Part shown: one piece after another, positions 38,392 through 46,090 of the stretch
Numbering within the stretch: the stretch's first letter is position 1
How the letters are laid out: each line of letters opens with the position of its first letter
Origin: Nocardia ninae NBRC 108245
Lineage (GTDB): Bacteria > Actinomycetota > Actinomycetes > Mycobacteriales > Mycobacteriaceae
Direction: 5' to 3'
Length of the DNA: 64,000 nt
NCBI RefSeq assembly: GCF_007990755.1
Contig: NZ_BJXA01000009.1
Coordinates: forward strand, 102,329 to 166,328
The notes under the pieces: model-generated
The model's database searches: none
Told to the model about the DNA's origin: nothing
The model's input: only the letters and a program-made list of their open reading frames with translations
Made by a program: the position numbers and the translations under genes

Positions 38392-38972
38392 GCTGCGACC
38401 CCTCCGGCCAGAGTCGCGTAGAAGTAGTCGGCGACGGGCTGAAGCATCGCCAGGTTGTTTCCGCGCGGTCGCAACCACGTGCGGGCGCGGTTGCAGGCCA
38501 GGCATTCGCGGTGTCCCTTCGCGAGCTTGCTGGGGATCAGGTTCTTCTCGGCAAGTTGGTGCCCACGCGGGCAATGGGCTTTCGATGCCAAGAAGTGGGT
38601 GCCGTGGCGAACTGAGTCGAGCTGGTTCTCCGAGGGTGTTCCGTAGCGCAGGTTGCTCAGCCGGTTGTCGGTGGCCTTGCCGTTGTCGTGGAGAACCTGG
38701 TATCCCGGCGGACGTGGACCGAGGAATGCGGCGGCGACGAGGCATTGCAGTTCGATGCGCCTACAGGTGCCGGGTCGTGACAGTTGGACGCTGAGGTAGC
38801 CGTGGCGGTTCAGCGTCGGCGACAGGGTCCGGGGGTGGATGGTTTGGGGGACACCGTTGCGACGCTCGATCACGCGAGGGAGTGAGCGGACGCGGCCCCG
38901 GTCGCTGACCTGGTAGTAGCCTTCCCAGCCGGGAAGGTCACGCCAGTTCTCGATTCGTTGTGGGCTGGGCAT
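38388..38972 (-). CDS. NUMOD4/HNH homing-type endonuclease
   Basis: 194 aa from the ATG at 38972. N-terminal NUMOD4 motif 'WRDLPGWEGYYQVSDRGRVRSL', HNH core 'VLHDNGKATDNRLSNLRYGTPSEN' and a C-terminal zinc-finger 'CPRGH...HRECLACNRAR'. Free-standing homing endonucleases of this type cut near their own insertion site in phage genomes. It overlaps the upstream gene by 35 bases and splits the replication genes, which fits an intruding element. Confidence 0.8.
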   Translation of the reverse strand: MPSPQRIENWRDLPGWEGYYQVSDRGRVRSLPRVIERRNGVPQTIHPRTLSPTLNRHGYLSVQLSRPGTCRRIELQCLVAAAFLGPRPPGYQVLHDNGKATDNRLSNLRYGTPSENQLDSVRHGTHFLASKAHCPRGHQLAEKNLIPSKLAKGHRECLACNRARTWLRPRGNNLAMLQPVADYFYATLAGGVAA

Positions 38973-39456
38973 TGTCGAGTTCCTTTGCGGGGATCTCGCG
39001 CGCCAATGCCGCACGCATCATGGTTGTCCAGTTGTCTCGCACCCATTGCTTGAGTTCGGCGACGTGGTAGGCGCGTTCGGCTGCCGGATCGCCGTGGATG
39101 CCTTCAGGGGTGGGATAAGTTGGTTCCCAGCACATTCCGGTGATGCGCTGGATCTGCCCGGAGTACGGGTACTCCGACCAAGCGCGAAACCATGACCGCA
39201 ACCGCGCTTCAGAGGTGTTGGGCGGCAACGTCTTCACGATGGCGATGACATCGCCGGGCATGATCGGGTAGGGGTTAGGTCGCTGGTAGTAGATCCGGAC
39301 CGCTTGGACCGCTTCGTCGGGCCATACGTCGGTACCGGTGAGTACGTCGGCCCATGCGCGAATGCGCACGGGGTCCGGATCGGGCAGGCGTGGGTCGAGC
39401 GCGGCGGCGTAGGCGTAGGCGCGGCTGGCGCTGTCGACCGCCGCGTCGGCGCTCAC
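38938..39456 (-). CDS. Phage replication protein, helicase loader/inhibitor-like (tentative)
   Basis: 172 aa from the GTG-type start at 39456. 'WADVLTGTDVWPDEAVQAVRIYYQRPNPYPIMPGDVIAIVK' resembles the N-terminal helical domain of G39P-type helicase loader/inhibitors common in actinophage replication modules. Located between the initiator and the helicase, the expected place. The C-terminus 'LDNAQPTTNRELA' may be altered by the HNH insertion. Confidence 0.5.
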   Translation of the reverse strand: MSADAAVDSASRAYAYAAALDPRLPDPDPVRIRAWADVLTGTDVWPDEAVQAVRIYYQRPNPYPIMPGDVIAIVKTLPPNTSEARLRSWFRAWSEYPYSGQIQRITGMCWEPTYPTPEGIHGDPAAERAYHVAELKQWVRDNWTTMMRAALAREIPAKELDNAQPTTNRELA

Positions 39457-40346
39457 CCTGCCGCCTTCAATTCGCGAGGCGGATCGAATTCGACAGCGAA
39501 TTCCGGGGAGACAATCTCCGTGGAACTGCCTGTGCGGCGTAATTGCTGTCCGATTTGAATGGCGGACATCGCGCGTTCTTCGGCGGTCTTTCGCTGATTC
39601 TTTTTCCGCCAGGTCGGCAGCGGAAGGTCATTCCACCGTTCCTGATTCAGCCATGTCGCTGGATGCGGAATGAATTGTGCTTCGTCTCCGGCGGGGAGAT
39701 TCGGATCGGTGATGAATACTCGAGTGAGGCTGATCAGCTCGACATAGCTCATTTTGCGGAGCGCGCTGTTGAATGCTCGTCGCGCTGCCGGTTTTCCGAC
39801 TTTGCGAGGATAGCATTCCCACCACTCGTCGAACAAGACGTTTGCATCGGCGGGGGGTTTGGGGGGATCACCCTGGTTCTTGTTCTTTGAAAGATCGTAG
39901 TCCGAAGGACGGAGATCTTTTAAAGAACTATCTTCTTCTTTCTCTGTTCGATGACGAACCACCTGGTCTGTGGCGGCCGTCACCGCCTTGCCCCTGCTCT
40001 TCTGCCTACGCACAGCACCGGATTTCACACCCGCTGAGCTGGCCTTACCACGCTGCGCGTCCACGTCGGCGCGGCTGCGCTGATGCTCGGTGTAGTCCAA
40101 GAACTGGATGCCGGAGCCGTCCTCGAGGAATGCAACTCCGTCGAGTTTCCGCAGCAGTTCCACGACATCTTTGCGGCAGATCTGCCGCAGAATTGTGGTA
40201 GGAACGAAGCCGTCACTGTGATGCAGGGCGCAGTACACCCACAGCCGGATCAGCTTGAACCGCGCTGAATCCGACCAGCCCGCGAACTTCGGATGATCAG
40301 GGAAATCCAGTGTCAGTGTGATGTACGCGCGAGGATCATTCGGCAT
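39453..40346 (-). CDS. Phage replication initiator (DnaD/DnaT-like)
   Basis: 297 aa from the ATG at 40346. An N-terminal winged-helix-type domain ('SARFKLIRLWVYCALHHSDGFVPTTILRQI...VVELLRKLDGVAFLED') is followed by a low-complexity linker and a C-terminal 'LFDEWWECYPRKVGKPAARRAFNSAL...FIPHPATWLNQERW', the signature of phage replication proteins. It probably binds the origin and recruits the helicase. The coding sequence of the linker holds a long inverted repeat at 39882-39928. Confidence 0.7.
   Translation of the reverse strand: MPNDPRAYITLTLDFPDHPKFAGWSDSARFKLIRLWVYCALHHSDGFVPTTILRQICRKDVVELLRKLDGVAFLEDGSGIQFLDYTEHQRSRADVDAQRGKASSAGVKSGAVRRQKSRGKAVTAATDQVVRHRTEKEEDSSLKDLRPSDYDLSKNKNQGDPPKPPADANVLFDEWWECYPRKVGKPAARRAFNSALRKMSYVELISLTRVFITDPNLPAGDEAQFIPHPATWLNQERWNDLPLPTWRKKNQRKTAEERAMSAIQIGQQLRRTGSSTEIVSPEFAVEFDPPRELKAAG
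39882..39928. repeat. AT-rich nested inverted repeat in the initiator gene (origin candidate)
   Basis: GTTCTTTGAAAGATC (39882-39896) pairs with GATCTTTTAAAGAAC (39914-39928), 14 of 15 positions, around an inner GTCC-GAA-GGAC. The flanks to 39955 are unusually T-rich for this GC-rich element. Position inside the initiator gene recalls lambda, where the origin lies within gene O. Confidence 0.45.
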
Positions 40347-40349
40347 GAC

Positions 40350-40655
40350 TCACCTCGATTCAGCATTCCACACGCTGTTAGCGATATCGATCGCACGTTT
40401 CCGAGCGATATTTTCCGGAAGCTTCCTGTCGTCCCAAACGATGAACAGGAAATCGTCGCGGCTATACGCAGTTCTCGGCTTCCAGCCGATATTCTTTCCG
40501 GCTCGCAACGCCGCCTTACGAACGGCGCTCAGCGCATTTTCCGCGCAGTCCACGACGAGCATTCCGCAGTAGCCGTCATATCTCGAATCAAGACTCTGTT
40601 GCATATGTTCTTCGAACAGCGACACCAGCTCGTCGAATTCGATCAGCTCGCGCAT
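40350..40655 (-). CDS. Hypothetical protein
   Basis: 101 aa from the ATG at 40655. Helical N-half and 'GYCGMLVVDCAENALSAVRKAALRAGKN' then a beta-type 'SRDDFLFIVWDDRKLP'. No family recognised. Overlaps the upstream stop by one base. Confidence 0.55.
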   Translation of the reverse strand: MRELIEFDELVSLFEEHMQQSLDSRYDGYCGMLVVDCAENALSAVRKAALRAGKNIGWKPRTAYSRDDFLFIVWDDRKLPENIARKRAIDIANSVWNAESR

Positions 40656-41035
40656 CAGCGGACCACCCGGCCACGAAGACGCGCGTCGGCACGCTCGACG
40701 GCAGCACCCCACTGGCCTCCGTAGTCCTGGTGGCGCTGAACCTCGTCGAGCCAGCCGCAGGCGTCTCCGGCGAGCCCGTACAGATCTTCGAGCACGGTGG
40801 CGATGTCACAGCCGACCGGCCGGGAATCCCAGTCCTCCAGCACGGCAAGAGCAACCCCGGCCCGCGCGGCGGCGTGGCCGATGATGCAGGACGGGCGGCC
40901 GTCGCGGACGTAGCGGCAAGTCGGCCCGCCGTCGTCCTCGTAACCTGCACTCTGGTAGACGAACTCGGGGTTTTCGCGGGCAACGGCCCGCACCTGCTGG
41001 ACGAGGGCGTCGAGGTCGATCACGATGTCGGTCAT
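40655..41035 (-). CDS. Hypothetical actinophage-type protein
   Basis: 126 aa from the ATG at 41035. 'YQSAGYEDDGGPTCRYVRDGRPSCIIGHAAARAGV' is a pattern I associate with small actinophage proteins of unknown function. Acidic and Cys-containing. The start codon overlaps a CTACTGAATG sequence, a partial match to the 13-bp element. Confidence 0.6.
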   Translation of the reverse strand: MTDIVIDLDALVQQVRAVARENPEFVYQSAGYEDDGGPTCRYVRDGRPSCIIGHAAARAGVALAVLEDWDSRPVGCDIATVLEDLYGLAGDACGWLDEVQRHQDYGGQWGAAVERADARLRGRVVR

Positions 41036-41120
41036 TCAGTAGTCCTCAATAGCGATTGGTAGCGGATCTGGGTGCCGGTGGGGGGAGGGCGTCGAGCTGG
41101 CTGAGCCGCCGAGCTGAGTG

Positions 41121-41157
41121 AGGTGTCCGGCGGGACGCTCGTCACCGCCGGACACCT
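41121..41157 (-). terminator. Terminator hairpin after the recT operon
   Basis: A perfect 13-bp stem AGGTGTCCGGCGG/CCGCCGGACACCT with an 11-base loop, 13 bases beyond the stop of the gene at 41170. No T-run, as is common in actinobacteria. Confidence 0.65.
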
Positions 41158-41169
41158 ACGTTGTCGGGG

Positions 41170-41607
41170 CTACTCCTGCGGCTCCGCAATTTCGTCGCCG
41201 GGTTGCAGGGCTGCGACCTTGCGTTGGAATTCGGGGAAGTGGGTGTCGTGTCCGTACCACTGCAGGGCGTGGTCGGAGGCGTCGTCGCTGCCCGGTGTGC
41301 CTGCGACGAAGGTCTTCAGTTCGGCCAGACTCTCGAACCAGCGCGCGGTCTCCAACAGGCTGGCGCAGTGTTCCAGCTTGCCCTTGGCCTCGCCGTGCAG
41401 GCTTTCCCACGCATCGCAGCCGCTACAAGAGCCGTAGCCGATGATCAGCACGCCGAAGCGATGGTGCTCGTCGAGTGGTGCGCCGGGCCACCAGCCGCTG
41501 TTGCGCACGACGGCCGCGACAGTGCCTTGGTAGTCCTCGTTGAGGTCGACGGCCACGACGGTCTGGACACCAACTTCGTTGAGCACCCGCAACTCTGGTG
41601 TCCTCAC
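41170..41607 (-). CDS. Hypothetical protein with Cys motif, coupled to recT
   Basis: 145 aa from the GTG at 41607 (GTGA overlap with recT). Central 'VLIIGYGSCSGCDAWESL' with CxxC, and Trp-rich 'HALQWYGHDTHFPEF' towards the C-terminus. I know similar unnamed proteins from actinophages; function unknown. Confidence 0.6.
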   Translation of the reverse strand: MRTPELRVLNEVGVQTVVAVDLNEDYQGTVAAVVRNSGWWPGAPLDEHHRFGVLIIGYGSCSGCDAWESLHGEAKGKLEHCASLLETARWFESLAELKTFVAGTPGSDDASDHALQWYGHDTHFPEFQRKVAALQPGDEIAEPQE

Positions 41608-42398
41608 AGCGCGCCCTCGCCGTCGTGCTCGGCGATCTGGTCGGCAGTGATGTCGAGAACATCGGCGTCGAGCGGCTCGGCGTCGTCGTAGGTACTCGGG
41701 TCCATGACCGCGCCCCGGCTACCCGCATTGTCCTGGCGCGGTTGCGGTTCGGCCGAGGTGTGCACGTACGGCTCAAGCTCACGGATCGCGGTCTTGCGAT
41801 ACATGACCCCCGTCACCGACTGCCACGGCGAATCCTTGCGGTCGGTGCCGTAGCTCTTGGCCTTCGCAGCAGCGATCCGCTCGGGACTGGCCTCGGCCAC
41901 CGTCGAGGGTGTGCCGTCCCAGTGCAAGGCAAATGCGTAGGCGCTCACCGGCTTTCCCCGTTCACCCGACGCCGGGACGTGGGTGGGCAACTGATCGGTC
42001 AGAGGGTCGAAGGAGTACTCGTCACGCTCGAACACCGTGCGCGCCAACACCTTCTGGTAGTGCCCTGAGTTGAGGACGCGCTTGATGATTCCGTGGTAGC
42101 CCTCCTCGCCGCTGATCTGGTTGCCGCGAGGGACGAGATAGAAGTACTTGGTGCCGGGCTCGTGGCCGAGCCGGGCGCATTCGATCAGCGCCCGCATCAG
42201 ACTCGCGCCCTGGTCGGCTTGCACAATGGACAGCAGTTTCGGATTCTTCCTGACCGCCATCTCGGCGACCATCATCCAGCGCCCCACATCGCCACGGATC
42301 GCAGCGGGCATCGACTTACCCAGCTCATTCTGATACTTGGCGACCACGGCAAGCGGGTTCGCCTGGCGTGCAACCTCTTTCGAGATGGACTCAGCCAC
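41604..42398 (-). CDS. recT: RecT-family single-strand annealing protein
   Basis: 264 aa from the GTG at 42398 with GAGGAG upstream. RecT features: 'VARQANPLAVVAKYQNEL', 'GDVGRWMMVAEMAVRKNP', 'LMRALIECARLGHEPGTKYFYLVPRGNQISGEEGYHGIIKRVLNSG' (shown here in parts of the core), and 'SVTGVMYRKTAIRELEPYV'. Acidic C-terminal tail. Anneals 3' overhangs made by the YqaJ exonuclease two genes upstream; together a Red-like recombination pair. Confidence 0.9.
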   Translation of the reverse strand: MAESISKEVARQANPLAVVAKYQNELGKSMPAAIRGDVGRWMMVAEMAVRKNPKLLSIVQADQGASLMRALIECARLGHEPGTKYFYLVPRGNQISGEEGYHGIIKRVLNSGHYQKVLARTVFERDEYSFDPLTDQLPTHVPASGERGKPVSAYAFALHWDGTPSTVAEASPERIAAAKAKSYGTDRKDSPWQSVTGVMYRKTAIRELEPYVHTSAEPQPRQDNAGSRGAVMDPSTYDDAEPLDADVLDITADQIAEHDGEGAL

Positions 42399-42409
42399 TC
42401 GGATCTCCT

Positions 42410-42422
42410 CTATTCAGTTGTG
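42410..42422 (-). promoter_or_regulatory. Start-associated element CACAACTGAATAG, copy 5
   Basis: Exact 13/13 copy followed by AGGAGATCCGA and the GTG at 42398. Confidence 0.6.
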
Positions 42423-42428
42423 GTGTAG

Positions 42429-42839
42429 CTAGATGCCGCGTCGCTCCGGCAGCACCGGGACGGCAGGCTGGTCACCTGTCGCGATGGTCAAAGGGATTGC
42501 TGCGCGCTCGATCCGCCGCACGCAGTCATGGGTGCCACGCGAACCCGGCAGCAGCGCCGCGACAGCGTGGACGTAGCCGCCGAGGTCGACCATTTGCTGG
42601 TTGCGGATCACTCCGGCGGGCTTGCCGTAGCGATCCCAGTCGGCGGGGACCGTCCGCACCGGCAGGCCAAGGCCCGACCAGATCGCGGCGGCCATCCGGT
42701 CGGCACCGCGAGCACCGCCGTGCACCAGCTCCAGATCCGGCGGACAACCCAACTGGGTCCACACCGACACCAGCACCCGTTTGAGCAAGTCGTAGTCCGT
42801 CCAGCGCCGCGATCCCGTGAACAGGATGCGGGCACTCAT
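42429..42839 (-). CDS. SLOG-superfamily protein (DUF2493, YspA-like)
   Basis: 136 aa from the ATG at 42839 (ATGA overlap with the exonuclease gene). N-terminal 'RILFTGSRRWTD', then 'LELVHGGARGADRMA' and 'PADWDRYGKPAGVIRNQQMV', the signature of the DUF2493/YspA-type SLOG (Rossmann-like nucleotide-ligand-binding) family frequent in actinophages. Ligand and role unknown. Confidence 0.75.
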   Translation of the reverse strand: MSARILFTGSRRWTDYDLLKRVLVSVWTQLGCPPDLELVHGGARGADRMAAAIWSGLGLPVRTVPADWDRYGKPAGVIRNQQMVDLGGYVHAVAALLPGSRGTHDCVRRIERAAIPLTIATGDQPAVPVLPERRGI

Positions 42840-43792
42840 CCCGCGACGGCCGCCCCGGCGATGCTGCTGGCATCGGCCTTCGGGCGGGGCGCGGACTTGA
42901 GGTAGGGGTCGCCGTCTCCCGACCACGGCCGCATGCGGTAGGCGATGGCCTGCTCACCGCACACCGCTTTCCAGCCGGTGCCCATCCGGGCGGCGATCTC
43001 GATGCGAATCCCCGACAGGTGGTCCTCGGCCTTCTCGGCGGCGGCTTGGGCCTCCCACCACCGGTCTGCGAGTTCGGTGGGGATCTGGATGATTTGGGAG
43101 CGGTCGATGTCGGGATGCAGTTCGCGCATCGCCCGATAGGTGGCAGTGTGACTATCGAGGTTCGGCAGGATTCCTCGCTGCAGCTCGTCCCAGAACTGAG
43201 CACCCTCGGCGACAAGGTATTCGAGGTCTTCGGTGGTGGGGCGGATGCGATAGGAGCGCGGGTCGTTACCGCCGATCAGTGCGCGCAGGACCATGCTGTC
43301 GAGGTCGAGAACTGAGCAATACCAGGCGATTTGGCAGCGGTAGTAGATCGGAATGTTGTCGGAACCGTCACGACCCCACTTCTCGTAGTGGTCGGTGCCG
43401 GGCGCTTTGATCTCGATGCCGTCGACGAGTTCGCCGCCGGACCAGATCAGGCCATCCGGGTTGGCGATCTGCCACGGCCGGTCGCGGTGGCGGTAGGTGC
43501 CGCCGGTGGTCATCGTCAGTCCGGCAGGCAGGTGGTTGCGCTCGTACTCGGCGTAGATGACCGGTTCGAGAAGCGTGCCCCACCGCATCGGATCGGATTC
43601 CTGCACCGGCCGCAGCCGGTCCTTCTTACGGTGCCACAGCGAGTATCGAGATTCCCAAGGTGAAAGCCCCACGACAGCCGCGATCTCGCTACCGCCGATC
43701 CCGCTGGCGCGTGCCTCGTGCCAGTCCAGCGAGCCGGAGGGAAACTGGCCGACCAGGACGGCGTTGTTGACAGTGGCAGTGTGGTGTGACAA
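42836..43792 (-). CDS. YqaJ-type viral recombinase exonuclease
   Basis: 318 aa from the TTG at 43792 (AAAAGGAA upstream). PD-(D/E)XK nuclease motifs in YqaJ order: 'GIGGSEIAAVVGLSPW', 'GTLLEPVIYAEYE', 'ANPDGLI' (Asp) and 'GIEIKAPG' (E-x-K). It resects double-strand ends to give 3' overhangs for RecT. First gene of the leftward early operon after the promoter at 44052-44081. Confidence 0.85.
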   Translation of the reverse strand: MSHHTATVNNAVLVGQFPSGSLDWHEARASGIGGSEIAAVVGLSPWESRYSLWHRKKDRLRPVQESDPMRWGTLLEPVIYAEYERNHLPAGLTMTTGGTYRHRDRPWQIANPDGLIWSGGELVDGIEIKAPGTDHYEKWGRDGSDNIPIYYRCQIAWYCSVLDLDSMVLRALIGGNDPRSYRIRPTTEDLEYLVAEGAQFWDELQRGILPNLDSHTATYRAMRELHPDIDRSQIIQIPTELADRWWEAQAAAEKAEDHLSGIRIEIAARMGTGWKAVCGEQAIAYRMRPWSGDGDPYLKSAPRPKADASSIAGAAVAG

Positions 43793-44233
43793 GAAACTGT
43801 TCCTTTTGGAAGGAACATCCAGCCCGGTTCAGGATATTGCCGAATAACCTGACCCTTATTCTTGGGGCTTTCGGACGCGAATCGAATGATTTAATGCACG
43901 GCAAATTCACGCAGCACCCCTCGGGGAAGCTGCGTTAAGGAATTCGCGTACTGTCACGCGATTTGCGGAATCGGTCAGGGCGGTTCATCCGAGAGAGCTT
44001 CGCTACCCTCAGAGCCACTGCGCTGACCTGGCGTTTTGCTCGGTTTTGAGCATCATACCCGCGCTTCCGGGATCGTGTCAAACGCGCCGATATTCTGCTA
44101 CAAAGATGCTGCAAAACCGCCGAACATCAGGACACGATTCAATCACATCGAATATTGACGGAGCCGTGTTACATGCGGCAATATACCTTGAGCCATGATC
44201 ACGAACTGATCGGTAAGTATCGTTAGGAGCACC
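43793..44233. promoter_or_regulatory. Divergent control region between early operon and regulator gene
   Basis: No gene in 441 bases. Contains a minus-strand TTGACA (44076-44081), an 18-base spacer and TATGAT (44052-44057), an excellent promoter for the exonuclease-recT-replication arm. Directly downstream is GCTCAAAACCGAGC (plus 44037-44050 in reverse), an interrupted palindrome that could be an operator. A GCAGC...GCTGC hairpin lies at 43911-43933 in the leader. Rightward, the regulator gene at 44234 has GTTAGGAG as binding site. Confidence 0.65.
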
Positions 44234-44611
44234 ATGCCAGCGCCCAAGCCGCTTCCTCCAGAGTGGGCGAAAGACATGAGGGCCGCTGGGCTAGTCGACG
44301 AGGACGGGAAGCCGAGCCGAGCAGCACTACAGGCAGCGTCGGCGCTGAACCCGTCCCAGATACACAACGCGATCTACGGCAGCCTCACCGCCACCGGAGG
44401 CGTCAAAGACACTACGATCAAGGCCCTAGCGAAGGCACTACGGCAGTCCCCGGAAGTCATACGCACGCGAATCAACAAGAACCTCCGAGTCAAGGTGGCG
44501 CTAACAGCCGCCGAACTGGACCTCCTCACGTGGTACCGCAACCTAGACGCAGACGCGCAAGCGAGGGAAGACCAGAAGGTCGCCGACTCCAAGAAGCAGG
44601 CGAAACCCTAA
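44234..44611 (+). CDS. HTH regulator (repressor/Cro-like)
   Basis: 125 aa from the ATG at 44234 with TTAGGAG upstream. HTH-like stretch 'KPSRAALQAASALNPSQIHNAIYG' then 'DTTIKALAKALRQSPEVIRTRI', i.e. an XRE-type layout. Basic N-terminus and Lys-rich tail. Divergent from the early operon, the usual position of a phage repressor. Likely binds the control region 43793-44233. Confidence 0.65.
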   Translation: MPAPKPLPPEWAKDMRAAGLVDEDGKPSRAALQAASALNPSQIHNAIYGSLTATGGVKDTTIKALAKALRQSPEVIRTRINKNLRVKVALTAAELDLLTWYRNLDADAQAREDQKVADSKKQAKP

Positions 44612-44664
44612 GCCGTAGAGGCGGACCTACCAACCGTAGGCCCACCCTCACGGTCTACCGAACT

Positions 44665-44943
44665 TCAGCGAGCGCGCCCCTGCGGCGGATAGACCGACGA
44701 TGGCGGAACGTCGCGCACCGCCGCATCCCGTTGCTCGAGTTCGCGCTGACGAAGCAGCTCATCAATCAAGGCATCGCGCCCGGCGCTGTTGATATCGATC
44801 GTGTCATCGAGACCCGAGCCGTATCGAATTGTGGTGTGCGTACAGCCATCCCACTCGATGCTGTCGATCTCCAGCGAGCCCGACAGCGCCGGAATCGTCA
44901 CAGCCCTCCCGCCAGTGTCCCCACCTTCGTCTTGATCCCTCAT
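44665..44943 (-). CDS. Hypothetical protein, convergent with the regulator
   Basis: 92 aa from the ATG at 44943 with GGGGAGAAA upstream. Beta-rich 'LSGSLEIDSIEWDGCTHTTIRYGSG', an acidic middle and a Gln/Arg-rich helix. Faces the HTH gene. Function unknown. Confidence 0.5.
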   Translation of the reverse strand: MRDQDEGGDTGGRAVTIPALSGSLEIDSIEWDGCTHTTIRYGSGLDDTIDINSAGRDALIDELLRQRELEQRDAAVRDVPPSSVYPPQGRAR

Positions 44944-45520
44944 CGACGCGCTTTCTCCCCCGACCTCAAACCTGTTGCCCCCCTTAGAGGTTGATGGAAA
45001 GTCGAACCTGCTGTGCGAGGTCAATACGTCGTGTTGCCAGCGGGTGATCGACTAGTACCAATCTCGATGAGGACATCCATCTCTCGGATTTCGTGAAACT
45101 TCTGCCGTTCCGGAACCCCACGGGCGCAATGGCATTCGTGCCGTGGTCTGCACCATGCGTCCCTGGACCGCGCCTGCCGCTACCTCCCTTGAGTTGATTC
45201 GAATACTTGTTCGATTGCCACCTATAGGGTAACCCCGAAGTATTCCCAAAGTAAGCGGCGATGTAACCGTGATGCCTGTCACGTTCAATTGTTGTGGAGT
45301 TGATCTTGCGTTGCCCGACTCGGTCGTGTCAACGCCCCGGTTACAGGACTTAGAGCTTCCACAGACCCCCGACGATTTCGACACGATTTCACCGCCTCCC
45401 GCGCGCACGTCGACACCCCTCCGGCCGACGTGAACACGAGACGGCAGGACGCGCGCATCCCACTGGCCACGGCTTAAACCATGACCTGAATCACTGCACG
45501 CCGGAAGGATAAGCCGTTGC
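44944..45520. other. Gap without a recognised gene
   Basis: About 580 bases. The only long frame is a minus-strand one (45052-45747) that runs antisense through the EspR-like start and has low-complexity Arg/Gly composition, so it is not called. No tRNA, repeat array or clear terminator is seen. Confidence 0.5.
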
Positions 45521-45552
45521 AACTTGCTAGTGCAAGTTCTGTGGGCTAAATT
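45521..45552 (+). promoter_or_regulatory. Promoter with overlapping palindromic operator for the EspR-like gene
   Basis: A perfect inverted repeat AACTTGC-TAGT-GCAAGTT (45521-45538) overlaps a TTGCTA -35 (45524-45529). A 17-base spacer leads to TAAATT (45547-45552). The EspR-like start is 102 bases further on. The layout predicts repression or autoregulation by an HTH dimer. Confidence 0.6.
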
Positions 45553-45654
45553 CGAACGGGGGTACATCGAAGGCAGTGCCATGCCATCATTTAGCCGCCG
45601 CAGGCCAGCAGGCCCCTTTCGGGACCAGCCAGCACACAGGAAGGGCTGAAGAAG

Positions 45655-46083
45655 ATGATGCCGAATACCGGCCACGGCAAGTCGGCGGAACCCGATGACG
45701 GTCCCCCGTTCGCAGAGCGTCTGCGCTTCCTTTTCGACCGCGTCCATCCACGCGATCGACGCCCCTACACCCAGACCGAGGTGGTCGACATCATCCGCCG
45801 CAACGGCGGCAAGATGACCACTGGATACCTATCGCAACTCTTGTCTGGCAAGCGCCAATCTCCTTCGCTGGACACCGTCAACGACATCATCGCTGCGTTC
45901 GGTGTGCCCCTGGACTTCTTCGGATCGCGAAAGTCATACGAGGAGATACGGAGTTACATCGAATGGATGGCCAGCGTGCGCGACTCCGGCGTCAAGCACG
46001 TCGCCAATCGCGCCTACGACCCCACCCGTGTGTTTGAAGTAGGGTTCGCCGAACTGCGCCGCACAAGTGGCGGCGAGGACTGA
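45655..46083 (+). CDS. EspR-like HTH transcriptional regulator
   Basis: 142 aa from the ATG at 45655 (ATG at 45658 equally possible). 'FAERLRFLFDRVHPRDRRPYTQTEVVDIIRRNGGKMTTGYLSQLLSGKR' followed by 'IAAFGVPLDFF' and 'IEWMASVRDSGVKHVANRA' matches the mycobacterial EspR layout: N-terminal arm, HTH with 'YLSQL.SG', C-terminal helical dimer domain. Convergent with the PAP2-like gene, eight bases apart. Probably regulates its own promoter and the neighbouring membrane/ImmA genes. Confidence 0.8.
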   Translation: MMPNTGHGKSAEPDDGPPFAERLRFLFDRVHPRDRRPYTQTEVVDIIRRNGGKMTTGYLSQLLSGKRQSPSLDTVNDIIAAFGVPLDFFGSRKSYEEIRSYIEWMASVRDSGVKHVANRAYDPTRVFEVGFAELRRTSGGED

Positions 46084-46090
46084 CCCGGAT

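Noticed and set aside
45052-45747. 231-codon minus-strand frame before and across the EspR-like start
   Set aside because: Overlaps the EspR-like N-terminus and its promoter; Arg/Gly-rich composition without motif.
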